NCBI GenBank assembly: GCA_016794465.1
Contig: JAEUKA010000089.1
Span: 36,188 to 100,187 of the forward strand
DNA from: Myxococcales bacterium
Lineage (GTDB): Bacteria > Myxococcota_A > Polyangia > Palsa-1104 > JAEUJZ01
DNA: 64,000 bases
Reading direction: 5' to 3'
Positions 26,652-33,656 of this stretch are shown here, piece by piece; position 1 is the first letter of the stretch, and the number at the start of each line of letters is the position of its first letter. Position numbers and translations under genes: made by a program. The notes under the pieces were generated by a model. The model saw only the letters and a list, made by a program, of their open reading frames with translations, made no database searches and had not been told where the DNA came from.

Positions 26652-27173
26652 TCAGTACGTGCCGAGCGCGCCGGGTCCACCGGCTTTTCCGCCCGCCAGG
26701 TCCGCTTGCGCGTCCTCTAGCACGGACAGTGGATTGCCCAGCCCCAAGGCGATACGACCCAGCGTTGGCAGAAAGTCGGCGGCCGTCTTCACCGAAATCC
26801 GAAAGTAGGTCTGAATTTCCTCGGGAAGCAGGCCCCCGCGCGGCTGAAGCGGCAGGGTGGTGCGGAATCCTACCCGCCGGCGCTCGTAAGCAATCTCGAA
26901 GCCCGCGACCACCAGCGCTGGATTGAGCCGGCACAGGGCTGTCTCCATCGCTGCGATTCGCTCGGGAGGAACCTCGAACGTCAGCGGCTGGATCATCTGC
27001 ACCACCCCGGCGTCTTGCTGCCAGCGGATGAGCAGTACCGAGTCGAGGGGTCCTCGTTCCGTTGGAATGACCAGCTCCGAGGCGTCTGGATTGGCCTCGT
27101 GAGGAACGCCATCCCGTTTGAGCAAGTCAAGCAAGTCTGAGTAGCTGCGCACAAGCTGGTTGTTTTCGCTCAT
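26652..27173 (-). CDS. YbjN-like / type III secretion chaperone-like protein of unknown function
   Basis: A 173-aa soluble protein, tentatively of the YbjN fold: an alpha helix (YSDLLDLLKRDG), a beta sheet with VLLIRWQQDAGVVQMIQPL, and a second helix with METALCRLNPALVVAGFEI, then YERRRVGFRTTLPL. The C-terminal stretch is Gly-rich. It is probably the first gene of the operon with the TPR and PhnD-like genes, 35 nt upstream of the TPR start. The family assignment is weak. Confidence 0.55.
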   Translation of the reverse strand: MSENNQLVRSYSDLLDLLKRDGVPHEANPDASELVIPTERGPLDSVLLIRWQQDAGVVQMIQPLTFEVPPERIAAMETALCRLNPALVVAGFEIAYERRRVGFRTTLPLQPRGGLLPEEIQTYFRISVKTAADFLPTLGRIALGLGNPLSVLEDAQADLAGGKAGGPGALGTY

Positions 27174-27274
27174 GATCGAACACGGTCCTCTCTAGGCGCC
27201 CCATGGCCACCGGGGCCAAGCCCTGGAGAGCACATGGTATCTTGGGCAGCTTATCACCAAGCTCTCTTTGCGGC

Positions 27275-27907
27275 CTAGCGTGAATCGGCGCGGACCTCGC
27301 GTTCCCAGCTGGCCGATGTAGGACTAACCCCTTCGAGCTTGAGCAGCGCCGCTTTCTTGTCCAATCCGAACGCGAAGCCATGCAGCGAGCCGTCTCTGCC
27401 GAGCACTCGGTGACACGGAACGACAATGCAAATCGGATTGTGACCCACGGCTTGCCCGACCGCCCGCGAGGCCTGCGGCTTCCCAACCGCCTGTGCCAGC
27501 TCTCCGTAACTGGTGGTCTGACCGGGCCGCACCCGCAGCAGCGCTTCATAGACCGCGCGCTGAAACGGAGTCTGGGCCAGCCGCAGATCCACCGGAATGT
27601 CGAGCTGCTTGGACTGCCCATGTAGGTACTTGCGCAGCGCGGTCATCCAATCGGCGAACGGCGTCCCGGCCACGAGGTACAGGTACGGAGGTGAGGCGTC
27701 TCCAAAATAGAAGGCATGCACGCGCAGGAGGATCTGGGTCCGCTCGGGGAAACCCGCGAAAGCTGTCTCGTCGCGGATCGAGCCAAATCGGAGCATGCAA
27801 AGACCGGAAGGGCTGACCACTCCACACAGAGGTCCAAGCGGACTCACCAATTGAAAGGCATACAGGGGTCCACCAGCGTCAGATAAGTCAGGTCTGTTGG
27901 CATTCAT
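27275..27907 (-). CDS. ogt: Methylated-DNA-[protein]-cysteine S-methyltransferase
   Basis: A 210-aa O6-alkylguanine-DNA alkyltransferase that removes alkyl groups from guanine O6 in a suicidal transfer to cysteine. The active-site motif is IVVPCHRV. The DNA-binding helix-turn-helix is seen as TSYGELAQAVGKPQASRAVGQA, and FQRAVYEALLRV precedes it, all in family order. The start at 27907 was chosen over an upstream in-frame start at 28066 because the longer form would overlap the divergent PilZ gene. An Ada-like extra domain is absent. It stands alone and is divergent from the PilZ gene. Confidence 0.92.
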   Translation of the reverse strand: MNANRPDLSDAGGPLYAFQLVSPLGPLCGVVSPSGLCMLRFGSIRDETAFAGFPERTQILLRVHAFYFGDASPPYLYLVAGTPFADWMTALRKYLHGQSKQLDIPVDLRLAQTPFQRAVYEALLRVRPGQTTSYGELAQAVGKPQASRAVGQAVGHNPICIVVPCHRVLGRDGSLHGFAFGLDKKAALLKLEGVSPTSASWEREVRADSR

Positions 27908-27962
27908 GGCCGCAGCATTACGCGCACGGCCAAAGAAAGTCACGGCGAAAGAGGGCGCAAAA

Positions 27963-28005
27963 GCCCGAGAAAAGCTGATAAAATGGCCACTCGGGCGCTT
28001 TTTTT
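27963..28005 (+). terminator. Terminator-like hairpin in the leader of the PilZ gene
   Basis: GCCCGAG (27963-27969) pairs perfectly with CTCGGGC (27990-27996), leaving a 20-nt loop, and is followed by GC and seven T (27999-28005). No plus-strand gene lies upstream, so this is either an attenuator/leader element of the PilZ gene, whose ATG is 36 nt downstream, or a guard against antisense transcription from ogt. A TGATAAAAT box lies inside the loop. Confidence 0.45.
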
Positions 28006-28041
28006 GATGTGTACGCTTAGCAAGAGAGGGAGCTGCTGCTG

Positions 28042-28368
28042 ATGGCGAAAGAGGCCATGATTCCACGGGCCAACCGTACGACGGTCAACGCCGAGTTTGA
28101 GGCGGTCGATGCCCATCTAAGCGAGTACGTGGTGAACGTCTCGCGAACCGGGGCGCTGATTCGATCCAAAGATCCGCTGCCTGTGGGGACTCGCGTCAAC
28201 CTGCGGTTTTCGATCTTGCTCGATGAGATTGAGATCGTTGAAGGGGTTGCCGAGGTGGTCCGCATCGAGACGGCGCCGCCTGGGATGGGCGTGGTGTTTC
28301 GGCGGCTCAGTGAGTCGTCGGCACGCCTGCTGGAGCGACTCGAGCAGAGCGGTGGAACTTCGCGCTGA
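28042..28368 (+). CDS. PilZ domain protein
   Basis: A 108-aa single-domain protein, probably a cyclic-di-GMP effector of the PilZ type. NVSRTGALIRS is the D/N-x-S-x-x-G ligand motif. The upstream arginine motif is weakly represented by PRANRTTVNAEFE, lacking the full R-x-x-x-R. The beta-barrel continues with VNLRFSILLDEIEIVEGVAEVVRI. With a partial arginine motif, binding of c-di-GMP is uncertain. It is followed 12 nt later by the TPR lipoprotein, probably cotranscribed. Confidence 0.75.
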   Translation: MAKEAMIPRANRTTVNAEFEAVDAHLSEYVVNVSRTGALIRSKDPLPVGTRVNLRFSILLDEIEIVEGVAEVVRIETAPPGMGVVFRRLSESSARLLERLEQSGGTSR

Positions 28369-28380
28369 GGGGCCAAGCCG

Positions 28381-29889
28381 TTGCAGAGAGCACTGCTCGC
28401 GCTGTGGCCGGTACTGCTTGGCGGCTGCATGTCGGGTCGGACGGCCCTCTCGGCAGTGGTAGTCGCTGCGACCGTGGTGGTGGTTGGACGCTGGGCAGCA
28501 CGACGACGCAGCCGGTCTTCGCTGTCGGGAGCTACCAGCATCGTCGGTCCTGTCGCCGGGGTAAGCCATGGCGACCTGTCGTCATCAGGGATGGTGCCGA
28601 CGCTTCGCCTGCCGCCGCCCACGGAAAAGCTGCCGCAGCTGCTGCTGGCCCTGGAAGACGCCCGCAGCCGTCATGACATCAGTGAAGAGTGCGACCTCTT
28701 GCTTGATCTGGCGCGCTCGTACTCGGACGCAGCGGACTATCCGTGTGCGGTGGACAACCTCAATGGCTGTCTTATGCAGAGCTCGAAGCACGCCGATGAG
28801 ACGTTTGCGGGCCAAGCCTTGCTGGAAGCGGCCTATGTTCACCTGCGGGCCAAGCAAGTGGATCGGGCAGTGCAGTCCTGCGATGCCGCACTGGCCTTGG
28901 CAGAGAAGCTTCCCAACCGGCCGCTCACGCTGATGGCGCTCGATCGGTTGAGCGATGTGTGGGCGCTGTCGGGCCACTTGCCGGAAGCGATCGCGAGTGC
29001 CGACAAGCGACTGCGACTGACCGAGCCGAGCGATGAGATGCAGGTGCCGGCGCTGCTGCGACTGGCAGAGCTGCACCTTGTGGCGCGAAAGTACGCCGAG
29101 AGCCAGCGCCTGTTTGAGCGAGCCCTTGAGGCAGCGAACCGTACGGCGCAAGAGCGCGATGAGAGCTGGGTGCTGGCTCGGATGGCGCGCGCGGCCTTGC
29201 TGATGGGTCAGCCACAGCGTGCGGTTGCGCTGCTCAGTCCTCGGCTGGAACAAGTGCTGAGCTGGAGCGAGATGTTCGATAGCGCGCGGGTGCTGTCGGT
29301 CCTGGGCGAGTCGTACCTGGAGCTGGAGCTGTATGACAAAGCGATCGAGGCGTTTGCGAGACATCGCTGCCTGCTGCGGCACCAAAACGATGATCGGGTG
29401 CGACTGCTGGCGCAGCTGACGCTGGCGTACCGACGGCTGGGTCGCAGTGCCGATGCCACCAACTGCTTTCGCGAGTGTGACAGCCTGTCGAGCAAGCTCG
29501 GGCCGGCGAGCCTGCCGACGCTGGTGGTGCTGAGCGAGGCGTATCTCTCCAATGGAGAAGCGCAGGCGGCGATGTTTACGGCGCAGCTGGCGCTGGATCT
29601 GGCCAAGACGGCTCCGCGCAGTGATGGGGAAAGCTGGGGGCTGCTGGCTCTTGGGCGTGCGCAGCTAGAGCTGGGGCAGCTAGAGCGGGCGGCAGCGGGA
29701 CTGCAAAAGGCACTGGAGCTACTTGATACGCCCACCGACCGGCGGCTGGAGTCGCTGATTCATGCGGTGCTGGCGGATGTGCTCGGCAAGCTTGGCCAGC
29801 CGCAGGCCGCCCAGGCATCGCGACAGATTCGTCAAGATTACCTTCGTGAGATTCGTCAGGGCTGCACCGCCAGTAGCCCACCTGTCTGA
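28381..29889 (+). CDS. TPR repeat lipoprotein
   Basis: A 502-aa protein made of tetratricopeptide helical pairs (about residues 80-490), for example LLLDLARSYSDAADYPCAV, RVLSVLGESYLELELYDKA and LTLAYRRLGRSADATNC. Initiation at TTG 28381 gives a short leader with the lipobox-like LLGGC, so it is likely membrane-anchored. A hydrophobic stretch with AVVVAATVVVV follows. It overlaps nothing and lies 12 nt after the PilZ gene and 60 nt before the clostripain-like gene. It probably mediates protein contacts; partners are unknown. Confidence 0.75.
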   Translation: MQRALLALWPVLLGGCMSGRTALSAVVVAATVVVVGRWAARRRSRSSLSGATSIVGPVAGVSHGDLSSSGMVPTLRLPPPTEKLPQLLLALEDARSRHDISEECDLLLDLARSYSDAADYPCAVDNLNGCLMQSSKHADETFAGQALLEAAYVHLRAKQVDRAVQSCDAALALAEKLPNRPLTLMALDRLSDVWALSGHLPEAIASADKRLRLTEPSDEMQVPALLRLAELHLVARKYAESQRLFERALEAANRTAQERDESWVLARMARAALLMGQPQRAVALLSPRLEQVLSWSEMFDSARVLSVLGESYLELELYDKAIEAFARHRCLLRHQNDDRVRLLAQLTLAYRRLGRSADATNCFRECDSLSSKLGPASLPTLVVLSEAYLSNGEAQAAMFTAQLALDLAKTAPRSDGESWGLLALGRAQLELGQLERAAAGLQKALELLDTPTDRRLESLIHAVLADVLGKLGQPQAAQASRQIRQDYLREIRQGCTASSPPV

Positions 29890-29949
29890 GACGCTGCGTG
29901 CGGGTGGATAGACACTGCGCCTGGGTCGGCGTGTAATAGCGATACGTTC

Positions 29950-31554
29950 ATGGGGAAGATGCCGCGCTGCCCAAGCGTGATGTGGGGAGTCCTCTGCATT
30001 GCCGTTCTGTCGATGTGTCGTTCGCCGCAGCGGCCCAGTGAGCCGTGGCCGTTGGCGCAGGCGGAGCGACCGTCCTGCCAGACCTTCTGGCGCACGCTAC
30101 CGGTGGCTGACCGCAGCTATCTGTTCGAGCGCGATGGCGAGCGGACGGTGCTCGGCAATCAAGGCTATCGGCGCTATCTGGATCGAACGGCGCGAGCGGC
30201 CTGCCAAAAAGAGTGGACGGTGCTGGTCTACATGGCGGCAGACGCCAAAGAGCTACAGCGACCGGCGATCCAGCTGCTCCGTGACTTGGAGCAGCGGGGG
30301 CGACTGTCAGCCGATGCGGATGTGGATTTGATCGCGCAGCTCGATGTGCTGAGTCGGCCCGGAATCCGCAGGCTCCATGTGCTGGGGGTCGGACCGGATG
30401 CAGCAAACCAAGAGCCGGGCGAAGCGGACGATCCAGCCAGCTTGCAGTCGCCGATTGCTTGGTACGAACCGGACGAAGCCGCGCCACCGCATGACAGCTT
30501 GCGCAGCTTTTTGACCTGGGGCATCGAACACTATCCGGCGCGACGCTACATGGTGATGTTGTGGGGGCATGGCCTGGGCTGGCGACCGCAGCAACCGGCA
30601 GGCAGTCGTCCGAGCCTCGACCCGACCCATCCGCGCGGGGGCATCGCTCTGGACGAGAGCCAGCAGACAGTGCTCGACATCCCTGGGCTTCAACAAGTGC
30701 TGCGTAGCGTGAGCGTGGACAAGCTGCGTGGCCGACCGTTTGACGTACTCGCGGCCGATGCGAGCCTGATGCAGACCGTCGAGATCACCACCGAGCTGGC
30801 CGACACCGCCCGCTACTTCTTCGGCAGCGAGGCCCTGGTTGATCCTGGCAGCTTGCCGTATCGCGCCATCGTCGAGGAGCTGGGCAACATGCGTGGCTCT
30901 GACGAGCGGATCGAGCGCTCAAGTCGCTGCGGTCGGGACGATACGACCTGCGCGTTTGCGCTCCGCCTGCCCCTGCTGAGCCTGAACCACGCCGCTTCTC
31001 AGCCGGGCACGCCGCGTGGACCGCATCTTGTCTTGTCGGTGGTGGAGCTGCCGCTCGTGGCCAGTACGCTGGTGCCGGCGCTGCACTCGCTCGGACAATC
31101 GCTGGAAGTCTATCTGCGCGAAGATCCGACTCGAGCGGGGGCCATTGTGGAGCTGCTGACGGGGCGATCAGGAAGGCGGCTGGGGCACGGCAAGGCGATC
31201 CCGGATTTTCCCGGAGGAACGCGCGATCTGGGCGTGTGGCTGCTGAGCCTGCGCTCGGTCTTGCGGCAAGAGTCGGAGCGCAACGAAGGACAGAGCTATC
31301 GGTCGGTGCTGGCCGCGATTGATCAAACCGAGACAGCCGTGATGCGCAGTGTCTTGTCGCTGGCGGCAGGCAGTCGCTATGACGAAGAGCGCTATCGTGG
31401 ACTGGCTGGCCTGGCGACCTGGCTGCCGAGCAGCGCCGACGACTGGACTTCGCAGCGAGCCTTCTTTTCCTCGGCCCGGTTCTTTCGCCCCAGCTCACCG
31501 CCGTCAACCAGCAGCTGGGAAGGCTGGCTGGCGGCACTGTTTGCGGCGCCCTAA
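29950..31554 (+). CDS. Clostripain-family (C11) protein with Ser in place of catalytic Cys
   Basis: A 534-aa exported protein (hydrophobic N-terminal segment, about residues 11-23) with the C11 caspase-like core. WTVLVYMAADA (89-99) is the first strand, and WGHGLGW (205-211) carries the catalytic His207. The loop that normally reads D-A-C-L-M is DASLM, with Ser272 where the nucleophilic Cys sits. SEALVDPGSLPY follows, as in the family. Without the Cys, peptidase activity is doubtful, although a Ser nucleophile cannot be excluded. The C-terminal third is not recognised. It follows the PilZ and TPR genes on the same strand and overlaps a convergent stop by 4 nt. Confidence 0.8.
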   Translation: MGKMPRCPSVMWGVLCIAVLSMCRSPQRPSEPWPLAQAERPSCQTFWRTLPVADRSYLFERDGERTVLGNQGYRRYLDRTARAACQKEWTVLVYMAADAKELQRPAIQLLRDLEQRGRLSADADVDLIAQLDVLSRPGIRRLHVLGVGPDAANQEPGEADDPASLQSPIAWYEPDEAAPPHDSLRSFLTWGIEHYPARRYMVMLWGHGLGWRPQQPAGSRPSLDPTHPRGGIALDESQQTVLDIPGLQQVLRSVSVDKLRGRPFDVLAADASLMQTVEITTELADTARYFFGSEALVDPGSLPYRAIVEELGNMRGSDERIERSSRCGRDDTTCAFALRLPLLSLNHAASQPGTPRGPHLVLSVVELPLVASTLVPALHSLGQSLEVYLREDPTRAGAIVELLTGRSGRRLGHGKAIPDFPGGTRDLGVWLLSLRSVLRQESERNEGQSYRSVLAAIDQTETAVMRSVLSLAAGSRYDEERYRGLAGLATWLPSSADDWTSQRAFFSSARFFRPSSPPSTSSWEGWLAALFAAP

Positions 31555-31952
31555 TGAGGCTGCGCTAGCTCGACGAGCATACACGGGCCACGGGCGATGA
31601 CCAGGACTCCGGCTTGCTCGGCCCGGGCGATGGCTGCTTCGCTCTCTGCCCCGGGCTGCATCCACAGGAATCGCACGCCGGACGCAATCGCTTCCTCAAC
31701 GACGCGCTCGGTGATTGCCGGTGGAGTGACGATCGACAGCGCCACCACTTGACCCGGCACCGTAGCGAGGCTTGGGTACGCCGGCTGTCCCGCAATCTCG
31801 GTCGCGCGAGGGTTGAGCGGATGGACCTTGCGGCCCGTATTTTTCAGCGCTGCAAAGCAGCGATAGCCAAACTTGTCCGGATCGTTACTGGCCCCAGCAA
31901 CAGCAAACAGTGGAGCCGCGAGAAACGCCGCGATCTTCTCTGCTACGGTCAT
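31551..31952 (-). CDS. CoA-binding domain protein (YccU-like)
   Basis: A 133-aa Rossmann-like protein of the predicted CoA-binding family. FAVAGASNDPDKFGYRCFAALKN is the nucleotide-binding segment. VHPLNPRATEIAGQPAYPSL and FLWMQPGAESEAAIARAEQAG follow, then the closing motif ARGPCMLVE, in the family order. Such proteins bind CoA or related nucleotides, but no reaction is known. The start at 31952 overlaps by 4 nt the stop of pdxJ, so it is the downstream partner of that gene. A longer frame upstream is antisense overlap and was not used. Its stop overlaps the convergent clostripain-like gene. Confidence 0.85.
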   Translation of the reverse strand: MTVAEKIAAFLAAPLFAVAGASNDPDKFGYRCFAALKNTGRKVHPLNPRATEIAGQPAYPSLATVPGQVVALSIVTPPAITERVVEEAIASGVRFLWMQPGAESEAAIARAEQAGVLVIARGPCMLVELAQPH

Positions 31953-32689
31953 TCGTTTTGTCTCACGAGCGCGATCATATCGCGGACCGCTTGCTCCATC
32001 CCGGTCAGGACCGCTCGCGCCACGATCGCGTGCCCAATGTTGAGCTCTTCGATCCCGGCGATGCGCACCACTGACACCACGTTGGGATAGTCGAGTCCGT
32101 GGCCCGCCGCGACGTGAATGCCCAGCCGAATCGCATCTTCGGTCGCTTGCGCCAGTCGCTCTAGCTCTTTGGCTGCGTGGGCGCCATGCCCGGGCTTGAG
32201 CGTCTCCTCGCAATACTGACCGGTGTGAAGCTCGATCCGAGGCACTTTCAGCTGCGCCGCCGCCCGCACCTGCACAAGATCGGGCGCAATGAACAGGCTG
32301 ACCGGAATGTGCGCTTCCCGCAGCACCGCCACCGCTTCTTGAACGGCCAGCCTGGCCCCACCCGCGACATCGAGGCCGCCTTCGGTGGTCCGCTCCTCAC
32401 GCCGCTCGGGAACCAGCGTCACAATGTCAGGTCGCAGCGCAATCGCTTTGTCGAGCATCTCGGGCGTCGCGGCCATTTCCAGGTTGAAGACCCCGCGCAC
32501 CGTCTTGCGCAGGACTTCCACGTCGCGGTCTTGGATGTGCCGACGATCTTCGCGCAGGTGAACGGTGATTCCGTCGGCGCCAGCCAGCTCGCACAGCGAC
32601 GCAGCCCACACGGGATCGGGGTAGCTGACGCCGCGCGCCTGCCGCAGTGTCGCAACGTGATCGATGTTGACGTGAAGAGCGATGCTCAT
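31949..32689 (-). CDS. pdxJ: Pyridoxine 5'-phosphate synthase
   Basis: A 246-aa cytosolic TIM-barrel enzyme condensing 1-deoxyxylulose 5-phosphate with 3-amino-2-oxopropyl phosphate to form pyridoxine 5'-phosphate. HVNIDHVATLRQARG at the N-terminus, HLREDRRHIQDRD, FNLEMA, TLVPERREERTTEGGLD and GHGLDYPNV are the conserved motifs, in order. The length is normal. The next gene starts inside its stop codon region (4-nt overlap). It supplies PLP, which the lyases and the aminotransferase elsewhere in the window use, although no regulatory link is visible. Confidence 0.95.
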   Translation of the reverse strand: MSIALHVNIDHVATLRQARGVSYPDPVWAASLCELAGADGITVHLREDRRHIQDRDVEVLRKTVRGVFNLEMAATPEMLDKAIALRPDIVTLVPERREERTTEGGLDVAGGARLAVQEAVAVLREAHIPVSLFIAPDLVQVRAAAQLKVPRIELHTGQYCEETLKPGHGAHAAKELERLAQATEDAIRLGIHVAAGHGLDYPNVVSVVRIAGIEELNIGHAIVARAVLTGMEQAVRDMIALVRQNE

Positions 32690-32701
32690 CGGTCGACTCG
32701 C

Positions 32702-33469
32702 CTACATATCCCGCATGCCCATGTCGGTCTGCATGAAGGCGCAGATGCCGAACAGGCACGGCAGCGGAATCCCGAGGATGTCCTTGCAGGTGTTGGTGCA
32801 GCGCCCGCAGTTTTCGCGATCATTGAGCAGGTTGACGCACTTGCCGTCGCAGCAGGTTTCGCCCATCAGGCAGCCGACGCACTCACCCTCGCACAGGCCG
32901 TTCTTGCAGGCTTTGCCGGGCTTGCACTCTTTGCCGCACATGCCGCAGTTCTTGGCATCGTTCTGGTTGTCGCTGCACACCGAGCCGCAGCAGACCTGGC
33001 CGGTCTTGCACGAGATTCCCGCTGGGCCGCACTTGCACTGACCGCTCTCACACAGCTCGCCCTTTTTGCAGGCGATACCGCAGCCGCCGCAGCTCAGCGG
33101 GTCCGAGCTGACATCGTGGCAGCCGTCGCTGCAGCAAGCCGCGTTGGCCGAGCAAGTGGTGAGTCGGCCACCACCGAGGCAGACGCAGTTGCCGTTGTTG
33201 CACGACTCGCGGGTCCGACAGGCCTTGCCGCAGGCGCCGCAGTTGACCGTGCTGATCGTGAGGTCGACGCAGGGCTCGCCGCCACAACACACGGCCGAGG
33301 GATTTTCGCACTTCATGGCCGCGCAGGCCGGCGACACCGACATGTCACCCGCTTCAGTCGGTGGAGGCATGGTGGTTCCCCCCTTGCTGGCGCAGCCAGA
33401 CAGAAGGGCACCGACTACCAACATCAGGCTTGCCAGCCGCATCACCGAACCCAAGACCGACTTCGACAT
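32702..33469 (-). CDS. Cysteine-rich lipoprotein
   Basis: A 255-aa exported lipoprotein. The signal peptide ends in the lipobox LLSGC. The mature part contains repeated cysteine-dense units of about 40 residues, each with patterns such as CCGG.PC, NCGACGKAC, NCGMCGKEC and NCGRCTNTC, plausibly many disulfides or metal sites. Such stretches are common in myxobacterial surface lipoproteins (stigma/TGF-like Cys-rich repeats), whose roles are mostly unknown. The start at 33469 is preferred because the signal peptide begins there; the frame extends upstream without one. It lies between the EutBC gene and pdxJ, 12 nt before pdxJ. Confidence 0.85.
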   Translation of the reverse strand: MSKSVLGSVMRLASLMLVVGALLSGCASKGGTTMPPPTEAGDMSVSPACAAMKCENPSAVCCGGEPCVDLTISTVNCGACGKACRTRESCNNGNCVCLGGGRLTTCSANAACCSDGCHDVSSDPLSCGGCGIACKKGELCESGQCKCGPAGISCKTGQVCCGSVCSDNQNDAKNCGMCGKECKPGKACKNGLCEGECVGCLMGETCCDGKCVNLLNDRENCGRCTNTCKDILGIPLPCLFGICAFMQTDMGMRDM

Positions 33470-33656
33470 CAGAACCTCGCTCCTTCGCCACTTGTGCTCG
33501 CTATGTAGAGGACCGGAATAGGTCCGGCCACCGTCGAGCCTACATCTCCGCATGCGTGCGGAAGTTAGTAAGGCCACGGCTTCCCTGTCAACGGCCACGC
33601 ACGCGCCAAGTGCAATCTGTGGCGAGAGGTGCGACCCAGCGGGCGCGAATCGTCGG

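Noticed and set aside
26617..26934. N-terminal extension of the TPR protein
   Set aside because: Runs through the upstream YbjN-like gene; the signal peptide starts at 26616.
32177..33508. Long plus-strand frame opposite the Cys-rich lipoprotein and pdxJ
   Set aside because: Low-complexity Ala/His/Gln content that mirrors Cys-rich and GC-rich codons; both minus-strand genes have clear families.
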